Source of the DNA: Roseinatronobacter ekhonensis
Lineage (GTDB): Bacteria > Pseudomonadota > Alphaproteobacteria > Rhodobacterales > Rhodobacteraceae
Reading direction: 5' to 3'
DNA length: 41,885 bases
NCBI RefSeq assembly: GCF_900499075.1
Contig: NZ_UIHC01000027.1
Span: 1 to 41,885 of the forward strand
This document shows positions 16,381 through 23,554 of this stretch, one piece after another (positions within the stretch are counted from its first letter, which is position 1; every line of letters begins with the position of its first letter). Below the pieces are notes generated by a model. The model did no database searches, had not been told where the DNA came from, and saw nothing but the letters and a program-made list of their open reading frames with translations. The translations under genes were made by a program, and so were the position numbers.

Positions 16381-17370
16381 TCAGGCCAAAGCATGTTCGA
16401 TGTCGGAAAACACATGCATGTCCACTTCGGACACATCGGGGTAGGCGGCGGCTTCGGCATAGGCGACGGCGTCGGTCGCGTCCTTCTCGACCGCAGTGTT
16501 GATCGCCTCTATCTCGTCTTCAGTGGCGATGCCCTGTTCGACCAGATAGCCGCGGAAGCGCACGATCGGGTCGCGATTCTCTTTCCAGTCCTTTTCCTCG
16601 TCCTTGGACCGGTAGTATTCGCGATTGATGTCGCCGACATGGTGGCCGTGGTAGCGGTAGGTCATCAGTTCCAGAAAGAATGGGCCTTCACCCTTGCGGG
16701 CACGGGCGACCAGCTTGTTGGTAAGCGCGTTCACCGCCAGCACGTCCTGCCCGTCCACTTGGTGGCTCTCGATCCCGAAAGCCTCTGCCCGCGCGGTGAT
16801 CGAACCTGCCGCGATTTCCTCGGTCTTGGTGTATTCAGAGTAGCCGTTGTTTTCGCAGGCATAGATCACCGGCAGATTCCAGAGCGCGGCCATGTTCATG
16901 ACCTCGTACCACAGCCCTTGCGCGGTTGCGCCGTCGCCAAAGAAACACACGGTCACATCGTCCGAGCCTTGCAGCTTGGCCCGCAGCGCCGAGCCGGTGG
17001 CGATCCCCATGGACCCTCCGACAATTGCGTTCGCGCCAAGGTTCCCGTGGCTCTGGTCGGCGATATGCATCGACCCGCCCTTGCCCCGGCAATAGCCCTC
17101 GGCCTTGCCCAGAAGCTCGCAGAACATCTCCTTGAATTCCGCGCCCTTGGCCACGCAATGCCCGTGACCCCGGTGCGTGCTGGTGATGCGGTCATCGTCG
17201 GTCAGCGCTTCACAAATGCCCACCGCGACAGCTTCCTCGCCGGAATACATATGCGTCAGGCCCGGCATCTTGGCGGACAGGTATAGCTGGTTGGCGTTAT
17301 CCTCGAAGGTGCGGATGCGCACCATCTGGGTATACATCCGCAGGTAGTCTTCGGTGTTTGTCTTGGTCAT
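16381..17370 (-). CDS. Thiamine-diphosphate 2-oxo acid/acetoin dehydrogenase E1, alpha subunit
   Basis: This 329-residue protein of normal length for the family has the thiamine-diphosphate motif GDG (145-147) ending in ENN (173-175). It also has the conserved STHRGHGHCVAKG and GKGGSMHIAD segments and a YRYHGHHVGD segment around the phosphorylation-loop region. Overall it looks like AcoA/PdhA. It pairs with E1-beta encoded downstream to decarboxylate a 2-oxo acid or cleave an acyloin. Palindromic repeats flank it on both sides. No convincing Shine-Dalgarno precedes the ATG because the upstream bases belong to one of these repeats. No E3 (lipoamide dehydrogenase) gene occurs in the window, so E3 must be shared. 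Confidence 0.9.
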   Translation of the reverse strand: MTKTNTEDYLRMYTQMVRIRTFEDNANQLYLSAKMPGLTHMYSGEEAVAVGICEALTDDDRITSTHRGHGHCVAKGAEFKEMFCELLGKAEGYCRGKGGSMHIADQSHGNLGANAIVGGSMGIATGSALRAKLQGSDDVTVCFFGDGATAQGLWYEVMNMAALWNLPVIYACENNGYSEYTKTEEIAAGSITARAEAFGIESHQVDGQDVLAVNALTNKLVARARKGEGPFFLELMTYRYHGHHVGDINREYYRSKDEEKDWKENRDPIVRFRGYLVEQGIATEDEIEAINTAVEKDATDAVAYAEAAAYPDVSEVDMHVFSDIEHALA

Positions 17371-17383
17371 GGGTTATACGCGC

Positions 17384-17434
17384 CCCGGGCTTGACCCGGG
17401 GCCTCCACCGTTGAGGTCCCGGGTCAAGCCCGGG
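17384..17434. repeat. Palindromic REP-like repeat pair upstream of E1-alpha
   Basis: CCCGGGCTTGACCCGGG (17384-17400) is followed after 17 bases by CCCGGGTCAAGCCCGGG (17418-17434), its exact reverse complement. The spacer also pairs in part (GCCTC with GAGGT). It differs from the pair at 16290-16353 only at the central CTTGA/CCTGA, shares the flanking GCCTC and TTGAG, and has a shorter spacer. It sits between the M24 gene and the E1-alpha gene. Confidence 0.75.
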
Positions 17435-17443
17435 ACGGGTTGG

Positions 17444-18742
17444 TCAATACCGGTTTGCGATCGGCAACTCTTCGGCTGGGAACAGGCTGATGACTTCGCA
17501 CCCGGTCTCGGTGACGACGACCTCTTCCTCGATCCGGGCGGCGGAATAGCCGTCGGTGGCCGGGCAATAGGTCTCGAGCGCAAAGACCATGCCGGTCTGG
17601 ATTTCCATCGGATGATCCAGAGACACAGCGCGGCTGATGATGGGCCGCTCGTGCAGCGCCAGACCCAAACCATGCCCGAATTGCAGGCCAAAGGCCGCGT
17701 CCTCGTTCGGAAATCCTAGCGATTCGGCTGTCGGCCAGACCTCTGCAACCTTGTCGGTGGTGACACCTGGCTTGATCATCGCGATCGACGCGTCGATCCA
17801 TTCGCGCGCCTTGACATAGGCGTCGTTCTGCGAGGGCGTTGCACGGCCCACGTTGAAGGTCCGGTAGTAACAGGTCCGGTAGCCTTGATAAGATTGCAGA
17901 ATGTCAAAGAAAGCCTGATCGCCGGGGCGTATCAGCCTGTCGGTGAAGTTATGCGGGTGCGGGTTGCACCGCTCGCCCGAAATGGCGTTGATCGCTTCGA
18001 CATCGTCCGACCCCATTTCATACAGCAGCTTGTTCGACATCGCGACGATGTCATTCTCGCGCACGCCGGGTTTCAGTTCCTCATAGATCATGTGGTAGAC
18101 GCCATCGACCATCGCTGCGGCCTGCGTCAGAAGCTGGATTTCGTCCCAGTTCTTGATCTCGCGCGCGGCGAGCATGATCTGCTGACCATCGACCACGTTG
18201 ATGCCTTCTTCGCGCAGCGCGTGGAACATCGCGGTTTCGGCGTAATCCACGCCCACCGGCATATCGGCCATGCCCGCATCCTTGATCAGCTGCGCGATCA
18301 TCTTGGCATATTTCTGCATCAGCCCGAATTCGGGCGGGATGGTGCCCCGCATGCCAACGACACCGGCCAGGCAATGGCTGGGCTCCAGCCAGTCTGAATA
18401 GCGCTGGTGGTGCACGGCGGCAGAGCCGAAATCCCAGACATAGGGGCTGTCATCGCCGGTCAGCAGGCAGAAGCGGCACATCTTGTCGCGTTCCCACTCG
18501 CCGATCTTGGTGGCGGTGACATAGCGGATATTGTTCACATCGAACAACAAAAGCGACCCCGCCTGCGAGTTTTGCAAGCTTTGGCGCGTGCGCGCCAGCC
18601 GGTAGCGGCGCAGGCGGTCATGGTCAACGCGGCGTTCGAAATCGACAGAGGTGTGGCCCCAGGCGGGTAGGCGGTCGCGCCATTCCCAGTTGGGTTCCAG
18701 ATCCTGCGGGGTCAGAAGGTTCGGCATAAGGGCGCGGTTCAT
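17444..18742 (-). CDS. M24 (pita-bread fold) peptidase-like protein with an incomplete metal site
   Basis: This 432-residue protein has a creatinase/prolidase N-terminal domain (about 1-195, including LLLFDVNNIRYVTATKIGEW) and a C-terminal M24 domain. M24 enzymes hydrolyse Xaa-Pro peptides or small amides using two metals held by Asp, Asp, His, Glu and Glu. Here Asp280 (FFDILQS), His357 (GHGLG), Glu390 (FALE) and Glu405 (ARIEEE) are present. The second Asp, expected 10-12 residues after the first, is replaced: the segment reads GYRTCYYRTF, with Thr290 and Cys291. It may bind one metal, or use a different chemistry, as metal-free creatinase does. A GGAG lies eight bases before the start. The gene sits between an SDR and E1-alpha, so a small-molecule substrate is more likely than a peptide (inference). 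Confidence 0.8.
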   Translation of the reverse strand: MNRALMPNLLTPQDLEPNWEWRDRLPAWGHTSVDFERRVDHDRLRRYRLARTRQSLQNSQAGSLLLFDVNNIRYVTATKIGEWERDKMCRFCLLTGDDSPYVWDFGSAAVHHQRYSDWLEPSHCLAGVVGMRGTIPPEFGLMQKYAKMIAQLIKDAGMADMPVGVDYAETAMFHALREEGINVVDGQQIMLAAREIKNWDEIQLLTQAAAMVDGVYHMIYEELKPGVRENDIVAMSNKLLYEMGSDDVEAINAISGERCNPHPHNFTDRLIRPGDQAFFDILQSYQGYRTCYYRTFNVGRATPSQNDAYVKAREWIDASIAMIKPGVTTDKVAEVWPTAESLGFPNEDAAFGLQFGHGLGLALHERPIISRAVSLDHPMEIQTGMVFALETYCPATDGYSAARIEEEVVVTETGCEVISLFPAEELPIANRY

Positions 18743-18758
18743 GGCAAAAACTCCGTGA

Positions 18759-18778
18759 GGCGGACACGCGGGTCCGCC
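18759..18778. other. GC hairpin in the leader of the M24 gene
   Basis: GGCGGAC, a six-base loop, then GTCCGCC form a perfect 7-bp stem. On the plus strand it is followed by ATTTTT, like a terminator, but no plus-strand gene ends here. On the minus strand it lies 17 bases upstream of the M24 start and just before its GGAG. Confidence 0.4.
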
Positions 18779-18814
18779 ATTTTTGGTTCAGGGATAGGCG
18801 AGGTGCGGCGGGTG

Positions 18815-18834
18815 GCGGGGCGCGCACGCCCCGC
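18815..18834 (-). terminator. Hairpin just after the SDR stop (possible terminator or processing stem)
   Basis: GCGGGGCG, a four-base loop, CGCCCCGC form an 8-bp stem five bases after the SDR stop on the minus strand. There is no T run after it, so strict intrinsic termination is doubtful. It could stabilise the upstream mRNA or reduce flow into the M24 gene. Confidence 0.35.
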
Positions 18835-18839
18835 GCGCC

Positions 18840-19649
18840 TTATTGGATGCACCAGCCGCCATCGATATGGATCATCTGGCCGGTCATGTAGTCGCTGTCA
18901 TCGCTGGCAAGGAATGACGCGGTGCCGGTGATGTCATCGGGGTAGCTGACGCGTTTGATCTGAAGCGCATCGCGCACGATGTCGTCATAGGCCTGCCCTT
19001 CGCGCTCCTTGAAGCCGATATCGACCAGATCCTTGTCCAACTGCTCCCACAGCGGCGTGACCACAACGCCCGGCGCATAGCCGTTCACGGTGATGTTGTG
19101 TTCCGCCAGACCGATTGCGCCGCAATGGGTCAGCGCAAGGCAGCCGTATTTCGACGTGCAATAGACCGTGACATCCACCAGCGGCTTGCGGCTGGCGATA
19201 GAGCCGACATTGATCAGCTTGTAAGGATGCCCTTCCATCGGGCCTTGGGCGATCATCTGGCGCGCGGTTTCCTGCATGCCCAGCCACATGGCCTTTGTAT
19301 TGACGTTCATGATCATGTCCCAGTTGTCTTCATCGATATCCATGAAGAACCGGGGCTTGTTCAGGCCCGCATTGAAGACCCCGACATTGATCGACCCGAA
19401 CGCCTCGACCGTGGCAGAAACGGCGCTGGCATTGTCCTCGCGCTTTGTCACATCCATCTTGACCGCGATGGCCTTGCCGTTTCCGGCAGCGTTGATCTTG
19501 TCGGCCATCTCTTGTGCGGCGGGCAAGTCCAGATCGCCCAGGCAGACATTCGCTCCTTGTGCGGCAAAGGCTTCGGCATTGGCGGCACCCATGCCGCGCG
19601 CGGCACCGGTTATCAGGATGTTTTTGCCTTTCAGGCGATTGGGGTCCAT
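18840..19649 (-). CDS. SDR-family NAD(P)-dependent oxidoreductase (polyol/acyloin dehydrogenase-like)
   Basis: This 269-residue classical short-chain dehydrogenase has TGAARGMG at 14-21 for the cofactor and the active-site set Asn117, Ser150, Tyr163 and Lys167 (YCTSK). The acidic residue after the second strand (GDLDL) favours NAD+. The C-terminal part (VVVTPLWEQLDKDLVDIGF, DDSDYMTGQ) resembles the 2,3-butanediol/acetoin and sorbitol dehydrogenase group. It is clearly paralogous with the SDR at 22729-23526; both share NAG-x-NKP, DNW, SIASR, LWEQ/MWEQ and DSDYMTGQ. GGGAGG precedes the ATG by five bases. The gene is 10 bases downstream of the fused regulator and probably in one transcript with it. 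The likely role is oxidation of a secondary alcohol on the imported compound (inference). Confidence 0.88.
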   Translation of the reverse strand: MDPNRLKGKNILITGAARGMGAANAEAFAAQGANVCLGDLDLPAAQEMADKINAAGNGKAIAVKMDVTKREDNASAVSATVEAFGSINVGVFNAGLNKPRFFMDIDEDNWDMIMNVNTKAMWLGMQETARQMIAQGPMEGHPYKLINVGSIASRKPLVDVTVYCTSKYGCLALTHCGAIGLAEHNITVNGYAPGVVVTPLWEQLDKDLVDIGFKEREGQAYDDIVRDALQIKRVSYPDDITGTASFLASDDSDYMTGQMIHIDGGWCIQ

Positions 19650-19659
19650 GGTTTCCTCC

Positions 19660-21483
19660 CTAAGTGACCTTGGATTTCAGGATTGTTTCGGCCTCGGACT
19701 GGATGCGGTCCAAAGCAGTACGCGGGAGCGTGATCCCGCGCAGCATGTCATGCAACTCGCGCCCGCATAGGTCGATGATCTGCGACACTTGCGGGATGGG
19801 CGGGCGCGGCCAGAATTGCAGTTCGTCGCGCCATGACATCTGGTCGAGCAGCCCGAAAATCGGTGACAGGCGCCGCACCTCTGGGTCGGCGCCCACGGAA
19901 TAGCGCGGCTCTGTCCGGCTGCCGTTTTGGGCATAGAGCTTTTGCGCTCCGGGCGAGGTGAAGGTGATCAGCGCCTCGACCGTATCGTCAATCCGGTCCT
20001 CTGCCAGATTGGCGGGGACACACAGCACATAGCCGCCGACGGGCGCAATCGGACTGCCCTCTGGCCCGTGCGGGTGCGGCAGGTAGCCGGTATTGCCATG
20101 CGCGGGGCTGTTTTCGTCCAGCTCGAAATACGGGGCCAGCAGGGTATAGCCATAGGCCATCGCAACATGCCCCGCACCATAAGGGCGGACCCGCTCATAC
20201 CACGACATGGACAGAATATCGGGCGGCGAATAATCCAGAAGCTGCATCAGATACTCCGCCGCTTCCAGCGCGCGGTCGGTGTTCAGCGTGGGGGTGAATC
20301 CGCCCTGTGCCAAGCGGTCGGTGTCATAGCCCCCTGCAATCGCTGGCATGTCGATGATCGGTTGGCCAAAAGCGGCACAGGTCATCATGAACGTGTGCCC
20401 CAGCGCTGTGCCGCGCGCGGCATTCCACGCCACGCCGTAGCGTCCGCGCTGCGGGTTGTGCAGATGGCGCGCGGCGGCAAGTACCGCATCCGTGGTGGTC
20501 GGCAGGTCCAGCCCTTCGTTGGCGAACCAGTCCTTGCGGTAGAACATCAATTCAGGCGTGGTCTGGCTGGGCACACCGTATGGGCGCCCGCCCCAATGCG
20601 CGGCCCGCCACCCGGCGGTGTGAAAATCGGCCGGGTCCAGCAGGGCCACATTCATCACTTCGTCCAGTGGCCGGATGATGCCCTTTTCCACGAACTCGCC
20701 CACCCAGGGCAGGTCCACCGCGATCAGGTCGTAGCGGCTTTTGGGGCGTTCAGCATTGCGCAGGGCTTCCTCGCGCAGCCGGTCGATGGAAAAGGCGCGC
20801 TGGTGAATGCTGGTGCCGACGATCTGTTCGAACTGGCGTTTCAGCCCTTCCATCACCATGAAGGTCGGGTCGCCATGCACCAGAATGCGCAATCCGCCCG
20901 ACAGCTTCAGCGGCTCTGGCAGGGCGCGGGGTGGCGCGATGGCGGCGCGCCCCGGCTGGTATGACCCGCCGAAATAGTAATCGGTCGTTTCCTGCGCGGG
21001 GCCGGCCAGCCCGAAAGAGCGGCGCGCCAAGCGGTCAATGCGGTCGGCCAACTGGCTGAACCCGTCAAGCAGGCTGGCGCTGGGATGCAGCGAATGGCTT
21101 TTGCCGGTGCGGGTGCGCACGCGACGGTCCACCAGCCCAGCCGCTTCCACCTCTGCCAGCTTGCGTGTCGCCGTTGCATAGGGAACGCCCGCCGCCGCAA
21201 CAAGGGACGAGGGTGAAACGATCCGACCTTCGGAATGGCTTTGCAGCAGGTGCAGGATCATCTTCAGATGCGGGTTCGGCGTGGTGGGTTCCAAAGAGCT
21301 GTCGAGTTCCACCAACAGGTCGGTCAGAAAGTCTGTGACGCGGTCGAGATCGGGATCATTGGACGCGATCACAGCCTCCATCGGCGCGATTGCCGCGGAT
21401 TGTCCGATTTGAGCATTTCTTACCGTGCTGTGTTTCATCGACTCTGATTCTGGTGGCTGGCTGTGCTGCGACTTGCGGCGCAT
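19660..21483 (-). CDS. Transcription regulator: winged-helix domain fused to MalE-type solute-binding domain
   Basis: This 607-residue protein has no signal peptide or membrane helix, so it should be cytoplasmic. Residues about 70-160 form a MarR-like winged helix: LKMILHLLQSHSEGR, then the recognition region SLVAAAGVPYATATRKLAEV, then AGLVDRRV. After a linker, residues about 195-590 match extracellular solute-binding family 1 proteins. Visible features include LRILVHGDPTFMVMEGLKRQ, RYDLIAVDLPWVGEFVEKG, GRPYGVPSQTTPELMFYRKD and the late GGYVLCVPANL. The fold is the MalE/sorbitol-binding kind, unlike the LacI family, whose sensor is RbsB-like. It most likely senses a sugar or polyol inside the cell and controls the divergent transporter operon and its own operon. 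GAGGAG lies seven bases before the ATG. Direct activity is inference; the domain call is strong. Confidence 0.85.
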   Translation of the reverse strand: MRRKSQHSQPPESESMKHSTVRNAQIGQSAAIAPMEAVIASNDPDLDRVTDFLTDLLVELDSSLEPTTPNPHLKMILHLLQSHSEGRIVSPSSLVAAAGVPYATATRKLAEVEAAGLVDRRVRTRTGKSHSLHPSASLLDGFSQLADRIDRLARRSFGLAGPAQETTDYYFGGSYQPGRAAIAPPRALPEPLKLSGGLRILVHGDPTFMVMEGLKRQFEQIVGTSIHQRAFSIDRLREEALRNAERPKSRYDLIAVDLPWVGEFVEKGIIRPLDEVMNVALLDPADFHTAGWRAAHWGGRPYGVPSQTTPELMFYRKDWFANEGLDLPTTTDAVLAAARHLHNPQRGRYGVAWNAARGTALGHTFMMTCAAFGQPIIDMPAIAGGYDTDRLAQGGFTPTLNTDRALEAAEYLMQLLDYSPPDILSMSWYERVRPYGAGHVAMAYGYTLLAPYFELDENSPAHGNTGYLPHPHGPEGSPIAPVGGYVLCVPANLAEDRIDDTVEALITFTSPGAQKLYAQNGSRTEPRYSVGADPEVRRLSPIFGLLDQMSWRDELQFWPRPPIPQVSQIIDLCGRELHDMLRGITLPRTALDRIQSEAETILKSKVT

Positions 21484-21694
21484 GCGATCACTCCTCTTTC
21501 AATTTGCTCATATTGAACGTGGAAAATATCACCGAAATATCCAAAATGAGAGCAATCAAGTTCAATATTGATAAATTGCCGGAGGCGTGATCGGACAGAA
21601 TCGCAATGATTGGGGTGTGATCGGTTGGGGCATGTCCCTTCGAGTGAGGAGGATGCTCGCGATCGCGCTGACAATTCCATGGGAGGAACGGAAA
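21484..21694. promoter_or_regulatory. Divergent promoter/operator region of the regulator and transporter operons
   Basis: These 211 bases separate the two starts and are clearly richer in A+T than the surrounding genes. They contain TTCAAT-8 bases-ATTGAA (21498-21517), the perfect palindrome TCAATATTGA (21562-21571) and loosely flanking GCAAT/ATTGC (21552-21579). The repeated TTCAAT half-site makes these candidate operators for the winged-helix regulator. I see no confident -35/-10 pair. GGGAGGA at about 21681 is the ribosome site of the binding-protein gene. Confidence 0.5.
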
Positions 21695-22648
21695 ATGAAA
21701 ACAGCACTGAAAGTTGCACTCGCGTGCTCGACCGCACTGATCGGCACCGCTGCTGCAGCACAAGACATGACCATCGGCATTACCCAGAACAACGTGGGCG
21801 TCGACAGCTATCAAACGACCTATGAGCAAGCGTTCATCGCTGCCGCAGAAGCCAACCCCGATGTTGAAGTGGTTGTGCTGGACGCAGGTGGTGACGTGGC
21901 CCGCCAACTTGCCCAGATTGACGACCTGATCCAGCAAGAGGTCGATGCGATGATTATCTGGCCGACCAATGGCGAGGCTGTGATCCCCGCAGTGCGCCGC
22001 GCGTCGCAAGCGGATATTCCGGTGGTCATCACCAATTCCAACATCGCCGAAGCCGGGTTTGATTTCATCTCTGCCTTCTCGGGCCCCGACAACGTCACCC
22101 AAGGGTCGCGCTCCGCAGAAATCATGTGCGACCGGTTCAAGGAACTGGGCATCGAGGACGAGGCGAAAGTTGTGCACATCACCGGTCAGCCGGGCTACAC
22201 GACCGCCATCGAGCGCGCGCAAGGCTTCAACGATCGCCTGCCCGAAGTCTGCCCGAATGTCGAGCAGATCGACGAACAGCCCGGCGACTGGAACCGCGAG
22301 AAGTCGCAGCAGGTCATGGAGGCTTTCCTTGTCCAGTATGACGATATCGACGGTGTTTACTCCGGCGATGACAACATGGGTGTCGGCGCCATGAACGCCG
22401 CGATTGCTGCGGACCGTGTTGACGGCATCACCTTCGTCGGCGCCACCAACTTCGCAGTTGGTTATGACGCGATGGCAGAAGGCACCTACTGGGGGTCGAT
22501 CTACCAGTCGCCAGTGGATGACGCCGAAGCCGCGCTGCAAACCGCCATCGACGTCCTGAACGGCGAAGACGTGCCCTTCCTGAACTACTTCGACACGCCG
22601 AAGATCACTCAGGACAACATGGACGAGTTCACCAAGCCGGTGTTCTGA
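21695..22648 (+). CDS. Sugar ABC transporter periplasmic binding protein (RbsB/Peripla_BP_4 type)
   Basis: This 317-residue preprotein has a clear signal peptide (MKTALKVALACSTALIGTAA) cleaved near AAAQ-DMTIGIT. The mature part shows the type I periplasmic-binding fold of ribose/xylose-type transporters: QIDDLIQQEVDAMIIWPTNG, then AVRRASQADIPVVITNSN, then VYSGDDNMGVGAMNAAI. It delivers the substrate to the two permeases and ATPase encoded downstream. The start is supported by GGGAGGA about eight bases upstream. The ligand is not readable from sequence; the neighbouring SDRs suggest a polyol or sugar. A strong hairpin follows the stop, as often found where the binding protein is made in excess over the membrane parts. 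Confidence 0.9.
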   Translation: MKTALKVALACSTALIGTAAAAQDMTIGITQNNVGVDSYQTTYEQAFIAAAEANPDVEVVVLDAGGDVARQLAQIDDLIQQEVDAMIIWPTNGEAVIPAVRRASQADIPVVITNSNIAEAGFDFISAFSGPDNVTQGSRSAEIMCDRFKELGIEDEAKVVHITGQPGYTTAIERAQGFNDRLPEVCPNVEQIDEQPGDWNREKSQQVMEAFLVQYDDIDGVYSGDDNMGVGAMNAAIAADRVDGITFVGATNFAVGYDAMAEGTYWGSIYQSPVDDAEAALQTAIDVLNGEDVPFLNYFDTPKITQDNMDEFTKPVF

Positions 22649-22662
22649 TCTCTCCCGAGGGT

Positions 22663-22696
22663 GCGCGGGGTAGCGTCAAGCTGCCCCGCGCCTTTT
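22663..22696 (+). terminator. Hairpin with T run after the binding-protein gene (partial terminator/attenuator)
   Basis: GCGCGGGGTAGC, loop GTCAA, GCTGCCCCGCGC form a 12-bp stem with one G-U pair, followed by CTTTT. It lies 15 bases after the stop and 33 bases before the SDR start. It could end part of the transcripts and protect the binding-protein mRNA while letting some polymerase through to the SDR and permeases. Confidence 0.65.
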
Positions 22697-22728
22697 ACAC
22701 TCTGCACATATAAAATGATGGGGGCGAT

Positions 22729-23526
22729 ATGGCGCGCGTTTCAGGGCGGTCATGTATCGTGACAGGGGCTGCGCAGGGCATAGGCCGTGCGATCGGCGAG
22801 GCACTTCTGGCCGAGGGGGCCCATGTCTGTTTTGCCGATATCAACGCCGCCAAGGTGGCAGAGGTCGCTGACGCGAACGGCGAACGCGCCGCCAATGCCG
22901 GGGCCAAAGTGACCCATGCACCGGTCGATGTGACCGACCGCGAACAGGTGCGTGCCATGATCGCACACACGGTTGCAAAATTCGGTCGCCTGGATGTGAA
23001 GTTCAACAATGCCGGCGTGAACAAGCCTATGAATTTTCTGGATGTGACCGAAGATAACTGGAATTTCATAATGGGTATCAATGGCTTGGGCTGCATGATC
23101 GGAATGCAGGAAGCCGCCCAGCAAATGATCGCGCAGGGCGACGGCGGGAAGATCGTGAATACCGCCAGTATTGCCAGCCGTCAGGGCTTTGGTAACGTGG
23201 CCCCTTACTGCGCCAGCAAGTGGGCCGTCGTGTCGCTGACCCAGTCCGGCGCGCGCGATCTGGCGCAGCACAACATAACCGTCACCGGCTTTGCGCCGGG
23301 TGTGGTCGCAACAGAGATGTGGGAACAGGTCGACCAAGACCTTGTGGCCATTGGCGCGGCAGAGCGCCCCGGTCAGGCGATGGAAGAGTTTTCCGCCGAT
23401 ATTCTGAAGGGCCGCGTCGCGCTGCCCGAGGATATCACCGGAACGACGACATTTCTGGCGTCACGCGACAGCGATTACATGACCGGCCAGATCATCATGA
23501 TTGACGGGGGCATGACGCTGGTTTGA
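22729..23526 (+). CDS. SDR-family oxidoreductase (sorbitol/2,3-butanediol dehydrogenase-like)
   Basis: This 265-residue classical SDR has a TGAAQGIG cofactor motif at 12-19, Ser147, Tyr160 and Lys164 (YCASK), and an NNAG at 93-96. The aspartate in FADINA suggests NAD+. The segment TEMWEQVDQDLVAIGAAERP and the end SDYMTGQIIMIDGGM recall meso-butanediol and sorbitol dehydrogenases, which oxidise a secondary alcohol to a ketone. It is embedded in the transporter operon between the binding-protein and permease genes and is a paralogue of the SDR on the other side of the regulator. The two may act in sequence on one compound or on two stereoisomers (inference). Confidence 0.88.
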   Translation: MARVSGRSCIVTGAAQGIGRAIGEALLAEGAHVCFADINAAKVAEVADANGERAANAGAKVTHAPVDVTDREQVRAMIAHTVAKFGRLDVKFNNAGVNKPMNFLDVTEDNWNFIMGINGLGCMIGMQEAAQQMIAQGDGGKIVNTASIASRQGFGNVAPYCASKWAVVSLTQSGARDLAQHNITVTGFAPGVVATEMWEQVDQDLVAIGAAERPGQAMEEFSADILKGRVALPEDITGTTTFLASRDSDYMTGQIIMIDGGMTLV

Positions 23527-23554
23527 AAGCGACGCCTTAGGGGAGGACTCTGGA

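Noticed and set aside
17444-18742. DMSP lyase DddP as identity of the M24 protein
   Set aside because: DddP, as I recall it, has Asp-x-Asp plus a further Asp about ten residues on; this protein has a single Asp there and a different N-terminal region.
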